A program made the translations under genes and the position numbers. Source: Candidatus Delongbacteria bacterium (GTDB lineage: Bacteria > CAIWAD01). Taken from it: 64,000 bases of DNA. This document shows, one piece after another, positions 42,416 to 51,139 of the stretch (positions within the stretch are counted from its first letter, which is position 1; the number at the start of each line of letters is the position of its first letter). The stretch covers positions 62,001-126,000 of the forward strand of contig JBAYTZ010000004.1 in the NCBI GenBank assembly GCA_041675285.1, given 5' to 3'. Under the pieces are notes generated by a model, which saw nothing but the letters and a program-made list of their open reading frames with translations, had not been told where the DNA came from and searched no databases.

Positions 42416-43011
42416 GGCCGCTCCTCTTGTTCCTTCAGCCAGCCCGCCCGCAGCCGGGCCCGCGCCCGCATCAGATGCACGCGCACGGTCTCCGGCCGGC
42501 AGCCCAGGGCGGCTCCGGCGACGGCGCTGTCCAGCTCCTCCAGGTCGCAGAGCAGCCAGGCCTCGCGCTGTCGGCGACTGAGGCCCCGGGCCAGCCGCAG
42601 CAGATCCTCCACCTCGGGCAGGTCGTGTTCGTTCGCGGGGGGCGGGGCGGGCACCTCGGGCAGGTCCTCCAGCCGCAGCCAGCGCCGCACCCGGCGCCGA
42701 CGCAGCAGGCTGCGGCAGCGGTTGACGTGCACGCGCAGCACCCAGGGCCGCAGCGGCGCCGAAGTGTCCAGGGCGGGCAGGTGCTGCCAGAGGGTCAGCA
42801 GGGTCTGCTGGCTGGCGTCCAGCGCCTCGTCCCAGTCACCCAGCAGGCCGCGGCCGATGCGCAGCAGCTCCGGCTCCAGGTCCGCCGCCAGTTGACGAAA
42901 GACGCGCTCGTGCTCCGCTCGGTCACTCAGAGCTCGACCCTTCCCTAGCAGTTTGTCGGACTTGGTCGCTTGGCGGTCTTCATCGCCCCTATCGGCCCGG
43001 ATTTTCCGCAA
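42412..43011 (-). CDS. ECF-type RNA polymerase sigma factor
   Basis: A sigma-70 family protein of up to 199 residues. Region 2 lies at about 35-105 (LEPELLRIGRGLLGDWDEALDASQQTLLTLWQHL ... LRPWVLRVHVNRCRSLLRRRR), and region 4 at about 130-190 (GLSRRQREAWLLCDLEELDSAVAGAALGCRPETVRVHLMRARARLR) with a typical -35-binding HTH. The stop overlaps the ATG of the next gene. The start is uncertain: TTG at 43011 has no ribosome site, and a start nearer ALSDRAEHERVF (about 42930), preceded by GGGAAGGG, would remove an implausible N-terminus but needs a rare CTG. It probably autoregulates this three-gene operon. Confidence 0.82.
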   Translation of the reverse strand: MRKIRADRGDEDRQATKSDKLLGKGRALSDRAEHERVFRQLAADLEPELLRIGRGLLGDWDEALDASQQTLLTLWQHLPALDTSAPLRPWVLRVHVNRCRSLLRRRRVRRWLRLEDLPEVPAPPPANEHDLPEVEDLLRLARGLSRRQREAWLLCDLEELDSAVAGAALGCRPETVRVHLMRARARLRAGWLKEQEERP

Positions 43012-43158
43012 GTTTCTTGATCAGACCACCAGTATGTTCAGCGAAACTTCCGAAAAACCGGTCTCGATATGGGCGCGAATCCCATCCAAGGCCCAAGCCC
43101 GACAGACTGCAAGGGCTTTGCGGGTCGGCTGGGTCCGCCCCTTGGCAAGGTCGGCAGA

Positions 43159-43551
43159 TCAAGGCTTGGGGGCCAGCCGAAAGTTCACCGGGACCACGAC
43201 CGTGCAGGGCTGCGGACCCTCCGCGCTGCGCCCGGCCACCCAGGGGCAGTCGCGCACCGCGTGGACGGCGGCGGAATCGAGATCCGCCCGGGCGGTCTGC
43301 AGCACGAGCACTTCGCCCACGCGACCATCGGCGCCGATCTCCACCTGGAGGCGCACTTCGCCTTCCAGGCCTTCGCGCAGGGCCGTCGGCGGGTAGGTCA
43401 GCGCCGCGGCCAGGGCCTGCGGTCCGCCCACGGGACCGGGCGCCTCCAACAGCGGGACGCATTCTTTCTCGCCCGCCTGGACCGCGCCCAGCCCCAACGT
43501 CGCCAGGCCCACCAGGCCCGGCAGCAGGATGGATTTCCAATGCGTGTTCAT
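43159..43551 (-). CDS. Secreted protein made of a TonB C-terminal-type domain
   Basis: A 130-residue protein: signal peptide (SILLPGLVGLATLGLGAVQA), then almost only a TonB_C-like fold (LTYPPTALREGLEGEVRLQVEIGADGRVGEVLVLQTARADLDSAAVHAVRDCPWVAG ... VVVPVNFRLAP). It has no inner-membrane anchor or Pro-rich spacer, so it cannot work as a classical TonB. The domain is clearly related to that of the lipoprotein at 41244-42113 (both have YPPxALRxGxxGxV and ADLDSAA). Two Cys (GEKECVP, RDCPW) may form a disulfide. It lies 148 bases upstream of the sigma gene on the same strand and could be part of that transcription unit. Confidence 0.8.
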   Translation of the reverse strand: MNTHWKSILLPGLVGLATLGLGAVQAGEKECVPLLEAPGPVGGPQALAAALTYPPTALREGLEGEVRLQVEIGADGRVGEVLVLQTARADLDSAAVHAVRDCPWVAGRSAEGPQPCTVVVPVNFRLAPKP

Positions 43552-43729
43552 GTCGGCTCCTTGGTTGACGCAATGAACACGCGGAGTGGGGGCCAGCGTT
43601 TACCTGCAGGCGGTGAGTTTTGCGCCGGGAGCCACGGGAGATTCCCGCCTGTAGCGGATTGGGTTGGATACCAAACAGAAGACTCGCAGCTTGCCCGTGC
43701 TTGCAGAGGATCACAACCGGGGAGGCTGG

Positions 43730-45861
43730 ATGTTTGCGCGACTCACCTTGCTGTTGCTGGCCTGCACCAGCGTTCAGGCGGACCTGTGGTGTGACGACGT
43801 CTGGGGCGACCTGGCCGAGCGGCGGAAGAACACGCTGGATGCCAACCAGGTCTGGACAACGCTCTACAACAGCGGATTGCTGGGTCGGCTGGGTCCCGAA
43901 TACAGCTTGGACTGGCCGGGGGGCCGCGGCGACGAATACGCAGGGGAATTCGCGCTGATCCTGGGCAGCGCCGTCCACAATCCGCTGCTGGGGCGTGAGG
44001 TGGTCAGCGTGCTGACCACCCAGAGTCCAGCCCGGGGTCGCGATGAGGTCAACCCGGCCAATCCCGCGGAGTACTGGACCCTGGCGCCGCTTCCCGGCCT
44101 GGCTGCGGACACCGGTCTGGTGGCGCTGAGCACCCAGCCCTGGAGCTGGCCGGCCAGCTGGCCGGACACAGACGCGGCCGGCTGGAACAGCGGGTTGGCG
44201 GAGGGCGCGCGGCCGGCGACCCAGGAGGCCTACTTCTGGCAGGACGACAGTCGCGATCACGAGTTCCTGGCCACCGAGTTTGTGTCACGCGATGATGTGC
44301 CGGCAGAGGTCTGGCTGCACTACTTCCCGGACAACCCGGCGGGGGCCGATGTCCCGCTCATCCAGCCGCACCCGGGCGACGAAGCGCACGGCGGACTGGG
44401 ACTGAAAATCGCCACCCGCGCCTACGAGTGGTCCGAGCCGGCGCTGCAGGACCTGGTGCTGCTCACCTATGACATCCACAACACGGGTGGACTGCCCCTG
44501 GAAGACTCCCGGCTGGGATTGGTGCTGGGCACCTACGTGGGAGGAAATGGGGACTCGACCGACGACCGGCACTCGTTCGATCGGCAACACCGCTTGGTCT
44601 ACGTCGAGGATGCCGACGATCAGGGGAGCCCGGGCTGGGATCCGCTCCTGCCGGGTGTGCGGAACGTGGGGGTGATGGGAGTCGCGCTGCTGGAGACCCC
44701 CGGCGACGGGGCGGACTGGATCGACAACGACGGCGACGCGGGGCCCGGCTGGCCCGTGCTGGACGCCCCGCGACTGCAGGAGATGCTGACGCCACGGAGT
44801 CTGGTCCAGGGCGAGGTGGTGGTGTTGATCGACTACGCCGATTCCAGCGGTCTCAATCCCCGCCGGTTGGTGCGCGTGCCCGCGGCGGACGAACCCTATC
44901 TCGTGAGACATCGCGGCCAGACCCTGTCCTGCGCCGCCGGACAAGCCGTGGCGGAACTGTCCGACAACCGGCTGGACGACAACTTCAACGGGTTGATCGA
45001 CGAAGGCGCGCACCAGACCGGTCGGGCCTTCGTGGACTGGAGCCTGCTGGGGCTGGAGCTGCCGGCGCCGGGGGCGGAGGTGCCTGTGCCGGCAGACCTG
45101 CTGCAGGCCGTGGCCGCCGGACTGGACGAACGTCCGGACGACGGCATCGACAATGACGGCGACTGGGGCCCGCAGGACGACCTGGGTGCGGATGCTCGCG
45201 CCGGCACAGGGGACGTGGGCGAGGCGGACGGCCAGCCCACCGTGGGCGAGCCGCACTTCGAGTGGCGGGATCCGGACGAGTCCGACCAGCTGGGCCTGAC
45301 CGGCTTCGATCAGTTCACCTTCCCCGAATTCAGCTATCGCAACGACGCGGATCTGTGGCAGCGCCTGACGCCGCAAGTCTTCGACTCCACAGCGGGCCAG
45401 CCCGGGGATTGGGATTGCCTGTCCAGCTGCGGGCCCTTCCCGCTGGCCGTCGGCAGCCGGGCCCGCCTGAGCGTGGCCGTGTTGTTCGCGGTCAGCGTGG
45501 AGGAACTCTTCCTGCGGGCGGAGGAGGCGCAGCGCTTCTACAACAGCGAATTCCGTGAGCTGAGTAGCGGTCTGGAGGAGGAGGCCTCGTCCGGCCGACG
45601 GGCCTGCAACTGGGCGAACCTTGGCCCAATCCCTTCAACCCCGCCGCCCGGGTGGACTTCCGCCTGCCCAGGAACGAGCACGTCAGGCTGCGGCTATACG
45701 ACCGGGCGGGCCGGTTGGTGCGGACGCTGCTGGACGAACGGCGCGCCGCCGGTGAGCATTCCGCGGTGGTGAACGGCGCCGGGCTGGCCTCGGGCCTGTA
45801 CTTCCTGCGCCTGGAGGCGGGCGACGGGCAGATCGTGCGCAAGTGCCTGCTGCTGAAATAG
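43730..45861 (+). CDS. Type IX-secreted protein, frameshifted before its sorting tail
   Basis: A large exported protein (signal FARLTLLLLACTSVQA; ATG at 43730 after GGAGG). The body, about 620 residues, is Asp-rich with Ca-binding-like repeats (DWIDNDGDAGPGW, DGIDNDGDWGPQDD, NRLDDNFNGLIDEG). The frame then runs into nonsense, while another frame from about 45568 to 45861 encodes LGEPWPNPFNPAARVDFRLP and a beta-sandwich ending QIVRKCLLLK, an unmistakable type IX (por) C-terminal sorting domain. The switch lies between about 45568 and 45621, probably in the GGAGGAGGAGG run at 45574-45584. It may be a real inactivating frameshift, a slippage site or an assembly error. It ends 8 bases from the convergent MFS gene. 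Confidence 0.8.
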
Positions 45862-45868
45862 GCGGACC

Positions 45869-47035
45869 TCAGGTGGTGGCGGAGCGGGACTCCCGCCGCC
45901 AGAGCCAGACTCCCAGCGCGCTGAGCAGCAGGCCGCTGGCCAGGAAAGCGCCGGGCAGGCCGAAGGCGCGGATCAGCGGCGCCGACAGGAAGGGCGTGCA
46001 GAACTGGCCCAGGAAGATGGAGCTGGACATGACGGCCACGGCGGAGGCCCGCGCGGGACCGGGCACGTGCGCGTGCAGCCAGGCGGTGAAGTTGGGGCGC
46101 GCCAGGCCGAAGCCCAGCGAGGCCACGGAGAGGCCCGCGATGATGGCCCAATAGCCGGCCTGCAGGAAGACCACGCCGTAGCCCAGTCCCACCAGGGCGA
46201 AGGCCAGGGCGAAGCCCGCCCCGATCCCCAGGCGCCGCCGCAGCCGCGCGTACTGCAGCGAGGCCAGCCCGGCGAAGAGCGTGGCGCCGGAGATGGCCGC
46301 GGCCACGGCGCTGGGCGAGCGGACGCCGATCTCCTTCAGCAGGAAGGGCGTCTGCACGGGCAGGTAGTAGAACACGACCATGTGGACGAAGGCCAGCGCG
46401 CTGAGCAGCATCAGGAATCCCCGCAGGCGGCGGCGGGTGGCGGGGTCGGGGGGACCGCCACGTTGAACGTGGCGGACCGGCTCCGGCAGCAGGAACCAGG
46501 CCACCAGCGCCAGCGGCAGCGGCGCGGCGTACACCCAGAAGGGACCGCGCCAGCCCAAGGCCTCCGCCAGGAAGCCTCCCAGCAGCTGGAACACCACGCC
46601 GCCGAAGGACATGAAGGCGTTCTGCCAGCCCAGGGCCCGGCGCTGCTCCTCGCCCTCCCAGTACTCCAGCACCAGCGTGGTGGCGCAGGTCATGATGAAG
46701 CCCACCGCCATGCCCAGCACCGCCCGGCCCACCAGCAGCTCGGTCAGGGAGCCGGCCCAGAGGCCCTGGGTCCCTGCCAGCGCGTAGAGGATCAGGCCCG
46801 CCAGCAGCACGCCGCGCCGTCCGTGGCGGTCGGACAGCCAGCCCGCCAGCGGGGCGGCCGCCGCCGTGAACAGGCCCGGCAGGGTGAGGACCAGCTTGAC
46901 CAGGGTGGGATCGCCGCCGTAGTGCTCCTGCATCAGGCCCAGCCCGGGGGCGATGGTGGCTCCCGCCATCACCGTCAGGCTGCTGGCCGACAACAGGGTG
47001 AAGAGCCGGGCACGGTGGGAGGGGAGACCGCTCAC
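45869..47035 (-). CDS. MFS transporter
   Basis: A 388-residue permease with 12 predicted helices. The A-motif between helices 2 and 3 is clear (GWLSDRHGRRGVLLAG), and helix 4-5 has the drug-antiporter-like stretch VGFIMTCATTLVLEYW. The second half repeats the pattern (LASLQYARLRRRLGIGAGF). It groups loosely with drug/metabolite:H+ antiporters; the substrate is unknown. Start GTG at 47035 (VSGLPSHRARLFTLLSASS), the first start codon before helix 1. The much longer open frame to 47890 is the antisense of the next gene. The ribosome site is weak. Confidence 0.85.
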   Translation of the reverse strand: MSGLPSHRARLFTLLSASSLTVMAGATIAPGLGLMQEHYGGDPTLVKLVLTLPGLFTAAAAPLAGWLSDRHGRRGVLLAGLILYALAGTQGLWAGSLTELLVGRAVLGMAVGFIMTCATTLVLEYWEGEEQRRALGWQNAFMSFGGVVFQLLGGFLAEALGWRGPFWVYAAPLPLALVAWFLLPEPVRHVQRGGPPDPATRRRLRGFLMLLSALAFVHMVVFYYLPVQTPFLLKEIGVRSPSAVAAAISGATLFAGLASLQYARLRRRLGIGAGFALAFALVGLGYGVVFLQAGYWAIIAGLSVASLGFGLARPNFTAWLHAHVPGPARASAVAVMSSSIFLGQFCTPFLSAPLIRAFGLPGAFLASGLLLSALGVWLWRRESRSATT

Positions 47036-47368
47036 GCGCGGAACCCGGCCGTGGTGCCGGTGATCCGGCCCGGGCGTGGACTGATTGGCTTCATGCGGCT
47101 CCAGGTTGTCGCGTGCTCGAGGCGGACGAACCCAAGGTAGAAAAGCCGTGAGCGCCGGGGCGATCCTACATTGCACGGCATTCCGACACCACTGGATCAG
47201 ACGGGCCACCTGCGCTTGACGCTCGGCCTTCCCCGAACCAGCGAGTTGCAGGAGCCCCGCATCCCCACGTCCTGGCGGAGCGCCTGCTGCGGCGCATCCG
47301 GGTGGTCTTCGGGTTGGGGGTTGAACACGCCTGGGGCGCGGCGGCGCGGGCGGAACAAGGAGGATCGC
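47036..47368. other. Divergent intergenic region
   Basis: About 330 bases between the MFS gene (leftward) and a membrane protein gene (rightward). I find no convincing gene, terminator or promoter pair. TTGACG at about 47217 has no good -10. Confidence 0.4.
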
Positions 47369-47932
47369 ATGGCACTGCTGGAACGCCTGCTGGGGCACAC
47401 GCTGGTCCGTGACCACGAGGGCCGCCTGCACTTTCTGCCCTGGGGCCTGTTCAGCCTGCTGACCCCCTTCACCCGGACCTTCCTGCTCCCCGACGCGGAG
47501 GCGGAGGCGCGCGTGCGCCGGTTGATGGCCTGGTATCTGGGCGGCCAGTTCGCGCTGGTGCTGGTCTGGATCGCCACCAGCCGCCTGCTGCTGCCCGGCT
47601 CCGAACTCTGGTGGGCCCTGGCCTGCATGCTGCCGGCGCCCGTGCTCTACCTGCTGGGAGTGGCGCGGCTGGCGCGGGACCTGCCGCCGTCCAGCGTGGA
47701 CGCAAACCTGCGCTCCCGGCTGCGGCTGGTGGCCGCCGGGCAGCATCTCGTGGTGATCTGGCTGAATCTGCTGCTCTGCCTGGGCGTGCTGGCGCTGGGG
47801 CTCTGGGTGCTGGGCTTCGACCAGAGCCTGTTCGGGCGGATGGTGGGGGCCCTGCTGGTCCTGCTGGCCCTGCTGCTGATCGTCTACCAACTGGCCCTGC
47901 TCAAGGCGCGCTCCGAGCTCGAGCGGCGCTGA
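47369..47932 (+). CDS. Membrane protein of unknown function
   Basis: A 187-residue protein with about four hydrophobic helices (FALVLVWIATSRLLL, WWALACMLPAPVLYLLGV, HLVVIWLNLLLCLGVLALGLWVLG and MVGALLVLLALLLIVYQLALL) and a charged N-terminal domain (LLGHTLVRDHEGRLHFLPWGLFS). No family recognised. AAGGAGGAT precedes the ATG with good spacing, so translation is well supported. Convergent with fabV (18 bases apart). Confidence 0.75.
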   Translation: MALLERLLGHTLVRDHEGRLHFLPWGLFSLLTPFTRTFLLPDAEAEARVRRLMAWYLGGQFALVLVWIATSRLLLPGSELWWALACMLPAPVLYLLGVARLARDLPPSSVDANLRSRLRLVAAGQHLVVIWLNLLLCLGVLALGLWVLGFDQSLFGRMVGALLVLLALLLIVYQLALLKARSELERR

Positions 47933-47949
47933 GGGCCGGGGAGCCCCAC

Positions 47950-49158
47950 TCAGAGCGGAATGTCGATGCGCACCGGCAGTTCGTAGTCCACGTCCTTGAC
48001 CTGGAAGCCGAAGAGGCGCATGAAGTCCTCCTTGTAACCCGCGATGTCACACAGCTCCGGGACCGTCTCCGTGGTGATGGAGTCCCAGCGCCGCTGCACC
48101 TCCGCCTGCACGTCCTCGCGCAGTTCGAAGTCGTCCAGCCGGATCCGGCCGTCCTCGTCCAGCCGGGGCGACTTGCCCGGCGCGATGTGCTCGCGGAACA
48201 GGCGGCGCATCTGCTCGATGGCGGTCTCGTGCAGGCCCTTCTCCTTCATGATCCGGTAGGCCAGGCTGATGTAGAGCGCGATGGCCGGAATGGCCGCCGA
48301 GGACTGGGTGACGATGGACTTGGCCACCACCGTGTGACACGAGCCGCCCAGTTCCGTCCGCAGCCGCTCGTCCAGCTCGCGGCAGGTGGCCTCCATGTGG
48401 ACCTTGGCGTGGCCGATGGTGCCGTCCCGGTAGATGGGGTGGGTGGCCGGGGGGCCGATGTAGCTGAAGGCCAGCACGCGGGCGCCGGGCTTGAGGAGCT
48501 TGCGCTCCAGCAGGGCCTGGGTCCAGCGGCGCAGGTCGTGCCCGCCCATCACGCCCACCGTCGAGCGGATCTCCTCTTCCGTGGCGGCCTCGAAGACGCC
48601 CTCGGAGATCTCCCAGCTGGCCGTGTCGATGAGCTTGGTGTGGTGCGGCCGGCCCACGGCCTTGAGCACGCTCTGGAAGGTCTCGCCGGTCTCGGGATCC
48701 GTGCGGCGCGGCGCGGCCAGGCTGTAGACCAGGTAGTCCAGCGGCCCCAGCTCGCGGGCCACGCGCTCCAGGCTCTCCTCCAGGGCTTCGCGTGAGAAGG
48801 CGTCGGCGATCACCGTGTCGGCGTAGAGGCCCTCCATCCGCGCCAGGCGGTGGAAGTGGGCCGTGTTGTACCAGCCGGCCGTGGCCGTGCGACTGCCGCG
48901 GTGGGGACGGGCGTGGGAGACGCCCAGGGTTTTCATGCCGTAGCCGAAGGTGGCGATGATCCGCGCCGCCAAGCCGTAGCCCATGGAGCTGCCCAGCACC
49001 AGCATGTTGCCGCCCAGTTCGCGGTGGCGGATGGTGCAGGCCACGCGGATCTGCCGGGCCACCTCCCGCTCCAGCCCCACCGGATGCGCCACGGTGCTGA
49101 TGAAACCGAAGGTGCGCGGCGTGAGGTGGATTTTATGGTGATGGTGATGCGGGTTCAT
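47950..49158 (-). CDS. fabV: Trans-2-enoyl-CoA/enoyl-ACP reductase FabV (TER family)
   Basis: A 402-residue NADH-dependent enoyl reductase of the FabV/TER type. It reduces the 2,3 double bond in the last step of fatty acid elongation, or crotonyl-CoA to butyryl-CoA. The cofactor loop is GSSMGYGLAARI (about 55-65). The catalytic pair is Tyr-X8-Lys (YRDGTIGHAK), the spacing that separates FabV from FabI. DYLVYSLAAPRR, GGHDLRRW and the C-terminal IAGYKEDFMRLFGF are family blocks. The ATG at 49158 follows AGGAGA. The N-terminus starts with five consecutive His (MNPHHHHHK), a natural curiosity. A leader with a hairpin and a TATATT box lies upstream. With icmF and the acyl-CoA dehydrogenase operon it fits butyryl-CoA-level metabolism. 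Confidence 0.95.
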   Translation of the reverse strand: MNPHHHHHKIHLTPRTFGFISTVAHPVGLEREVARQIRVACTIRHRELGGNMLVLGSSMGYGLAARIIATFGYGMKTLGVSHARPHRGSRTATAGWYNTAHFHRLARMEGLYADTVIADAFSREALEESLERVARELGPLDYLVYSLAAPRRTDPETGETFQSVLKAVGRPHHTKLIDTASWEISEGVFEAATEEEIRSTVGVMGGHDLRRWTQALLERKLLKPGARVLAFSYIGPPATHPIYRDGTIGHAKVHMEATCRELDERLRTELGGSCHTVVAKSIVTQSSAAIPAIALYISLAYRIMKEKGLHETAIEQMRRLFREHIAPGKSPRLDEDGRIRLDDFELREDVQAEVQRRWDSITTETVPELCDIAGYKEDFMRLFGFQVKDVDYELPVRIDIPL

Positions 49159-49179
49159 GATTCTCCTGCTGACGGACGA

Positions 49180-49197
49180 AAGGGCCTGACGGCCCTT
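49180..49197 (-). promoter_or_regulatory. Hairpin in the fabV leader
   Basis: AAGGGCC / GGCCCTT with a four-base loop, 22 bases upstream of the fabV start codon in the transcript. It could be an attenuator or stability element. Confidence 0.4.
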
Positions 49198-49217
49198 CCT
49201 TAGGTTGATGCGCGTCC

Positions 49218-49223
49218 AATATA
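49218..49223 (-). promoter_or_regulatory. Candidate fabV -10 box
   Basis: TATATT on the minus strand, 60 bases upstream of the start. The -35 region is weak (TCCGAA near 49241). Confidence 0.3.
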
Positions 49224-49301
49224 GAAAGTGGACCGGGGTTCGGATGGGCGAACAATGTGCTTCACAAGGCACGGGAGCCCCGCAGTCGTTCGCGAAAGCA
49301 G

Positions 49302-49367
49302 CCTGTTACAGGGGAAAACCGTTCCCTTCATTGCTCCCCCCTGTGGGCTTTTCTACTTTTTAACAGG
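49302..49367 (+). promoter_or_regulatory. Operator-like palindromes upstream of the fix operon
   Basis: CCTGTTACAGG (49302-49312) is a perfect odd palindrome. Its half CCTGTTA is repeated inverted as TAACAGG at 49361-49367. ACAGGGG (49308) pairs with CCCCTGT (49338-49344). The interval contains T-rich tracts. This looks like a two-site operator for a dimeric repressor (TetR/GntR-like control is common for acyl-CoA genes); the regulator is not in the window. Confidence 0.4.
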
Positions 49368-49444
49368 AAAATGTCCGGGTCCTGACGGCCGGACAGGTGT
49401 TCGCCCGGCCGCAGATCGGACCCGGGCAAGTCATGAGGCCGCGC

Positions 49445-50767
49445 ATGAGCGACGAACAGGTCAAGGTGGACGCCCTGGTGGTGGGAGCCGGCCCGGCCGG
49501 GATCAGCGCCGCCCTCTGCCTGGCCCGGCGCGGGCTGGAAGTGGTGGTGGTGGAGCGCGGCGAGAGCGCGGGCGCCAAGAACATGGGCGGTCTGCTCTAC
49601 GGCACGGTGCTGAACCGGCTCATCCCGAACTTCCACGAGCAGGCCCCGGTGGAACGCGCCGTCACCCGGCGCCGGATCGTCTTCCTGGGGCCCGAGCGCC
49701 AGTTGGCGCTGGACTTCGGCAGCGAAGCCTGGGGGCGGGCGCCCTTCAACCACACCTGGACCGTGCACCGCCCGGCCTTCGACCGCTGGTTCGCCGGCCA
49801 GGCCGAGGCCGCCGGAGCGGGTCTGGTGGAAGGCACGGTGGTGGAGCGCGTGCTGCTGGAGGGTGAGGGCGCGGCCCGGCGCGCGGTGGGCGTGCAGCTG
49901 CGTGGCGAGGAGCAGTTCCGCGCCGACGTGGTGCTGCTGGCCGACGGCGCCCACGGTCTGGTGGGCCAGGCGGCCTGCCGCGAACTGGGCATGGCCGGAC
50001 CCAAGCCCCAGCATTTCGCGCTGGGCGTCAAGGAGACCATCGGGCTGCCCGCCGGCGTCATCGAGGACCGCTTCGGACTGGAGCCCGGCCAGGGCGCGGC
50101 CATCGACTTCATCGGCGCGCCTTTCGAGAACCTGATCGGCGGCGGCTTCATCTACACCCAGAAGGAGACGGTGAGCCTGGGCTTCGCCGGACGGCTGGAG
50201 AGCCTGCAGAAGGCCGGGCTGGAGCCGGGCGACGTGCTGGAGCGCTTCAAGCAGCACCCGGAGGTGCGGCGCTACCTGCGCGGCGGCGAGCTGCTGGAAT
50301 ACAGCGCGCACATGATTCCCGAGGGCGGGATCGACTGCCTGCCGCGCTTCGCGGGCAACGGCGCCCTGGTGCTGGGCGACGCGGCGGGCCTGGTGAACAT
50401 GTCGCTCTACAAGGAAGGCACCAACCACGCCATGTTCTCCGGCACCCAGGCCGCCGAGGCCGTGCTGGAGGCCCGGGAGCGCGGGGACTTCAGCCGGGCC
50501 GGGCTGGCCTCCTATGAGCGCCGGATGGCCGGCAGCGCGGCGCTGGCCGACTTGCGCAAGTACCGCGAGCTGCCGCGGATCCTGGAGTCCACGCCCGAGC
50601 TGCTGGGACTCTATCCGGACCGCGTGAGCCGCCTCTTGGTGGACTACTTCACCGTGACGGAGGACTCCAAGGCGGACCTGCAGAAGCGGGCCCTGCGCGA
50701 GTTCTTCCAGGGCCTGTCCAAGCTCAAGCTGGTGCGCGACCTGCTGCGCGCCCGCAAACTGTTGTAA
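49445..50767 (+). CDS. fixC: FixC-like electron transfer flavoprotein:quinone oxidoreductase
   Basis: A 440-residue FAD enzyme. The dinucleotide fold is at the N-terminus (VVGAGPAGISAALCLARRGLEVVVVERG), and the second FAD contact is LVLGDAAGLVNMS. KNMGGLLYG and FENLIGGGFIYT are typical of the FixC/ETF-QO group. FixC lacks the C-terminal iron-sulfur part of mitochondrial ETF-QO; that part is supplied by FixX, encoded next. It passes electrons from the FixAB flavoprotein to menaquinone. ATG 49445 is preceded by GAGG. First gene of fixCX-AB-acyl-CoA dehydrogenase. Confidence 0.93.
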   Translation: MSDEQVKVDALVVGAGPAGISAALCLARRGLEVVVVERGESAGAKNMGGLLYGTVLNRLIPNFHEQAPVERAVTRRRIVFLGPERQLALDFGSEAWGRAPFNHTWTVHRPAFDRWFAGQAEAAGAGLVEGTVVERVLLEGEGAARRAVGVQLRGEEQFRADVVLLADGAHGLVGQAACRELGMAGPKPQHFALGVKETIGLPAGVIEDRFGLEPGQGAAIDFIGAPFENLIGGGFIYTQKETVSLGFAGRLESLQKAGLEPGDVLERFKQHPEVRRYLRGGELLEYSAHMIPEGGIDCLPRFAGNGALVLGDAAGLVNMSLYKEGTNHAMFSGTQAAEAVLEARERGDFSRAGLASYERRMAGSAALADLRKYRELPRILESTPELLGLYPDRVSRLLVDYFTVTEDSKADLQKRALREFFQGLSKLKLVRDLLRARKLL

Positions 50768-50785
50768 CAGAAAGCGGGAGAGGCC

Positions 50786-51082
50786 ATGGCCGACCTGTTC
50801 AGCCTGACGCTGGAGGACAAGCTCTACCGCACGCGCTACGAGCCCGACAGCGACCATCCGCACATCACCGTGCAGCCGGCGCTCTGCCGCGACTGCGCGG
50901 GCAAGCCTTGCGTGCTGCTCTGTCCGGCGCACGTCTACAAGCGCAACCCCAACGACCCGGCCGTGGTGCTGGTGTCGCATGACAACTGCCTAGAGTGCGG
51001 CACCTGCGTGCAGGTCTGCCCGACGGACTCGCTCGACTGGCGCTTCCCCGACGGCGGCATGGGGGTCAAGTACCGCTACTGA
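50786..51082 (+). CDS. fixX: FixX ferredoxin-like protein
   Basis: A 98-residue iron-sulfur partner of FixC. It has CRDCAGKPCVLLCPA near residues 33-47 and the cluster motif CLECGTCVQVCP near 69-80, plus the family ending WRFPDGGMGVKYRY. The second motif binds a [4Fe-4S] cluster that links FixC flavin to quinone; the first Cys set is also usual in FixX. It follows fixC by 18 bases with GGGAGAGG upstream. Confidence 0.93.
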   Translation: MADLFSLTLEDKLYRTRYEPDSDHPHITVQPALCRDCAGKPCVLLCPAHVYKRNPNDPAVVLVSHDNCLECGTCVQVCPTDSLDWRFPDGGMGVKYRY

Positions 51083-51139
51083 GCCGCGGCGCCGGCGCGC
51101 CTCCTGTCCTTTGGAACACAGAAGGGGAAAGGAAGAACC

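Noticed and set aside
49132..49158. Five-histidine start of FabV as an engineered tag
   Set aside because: It lies in native context with its own ribosome site and leader, and flanking genes are natural; a coincidental His run is simpler.
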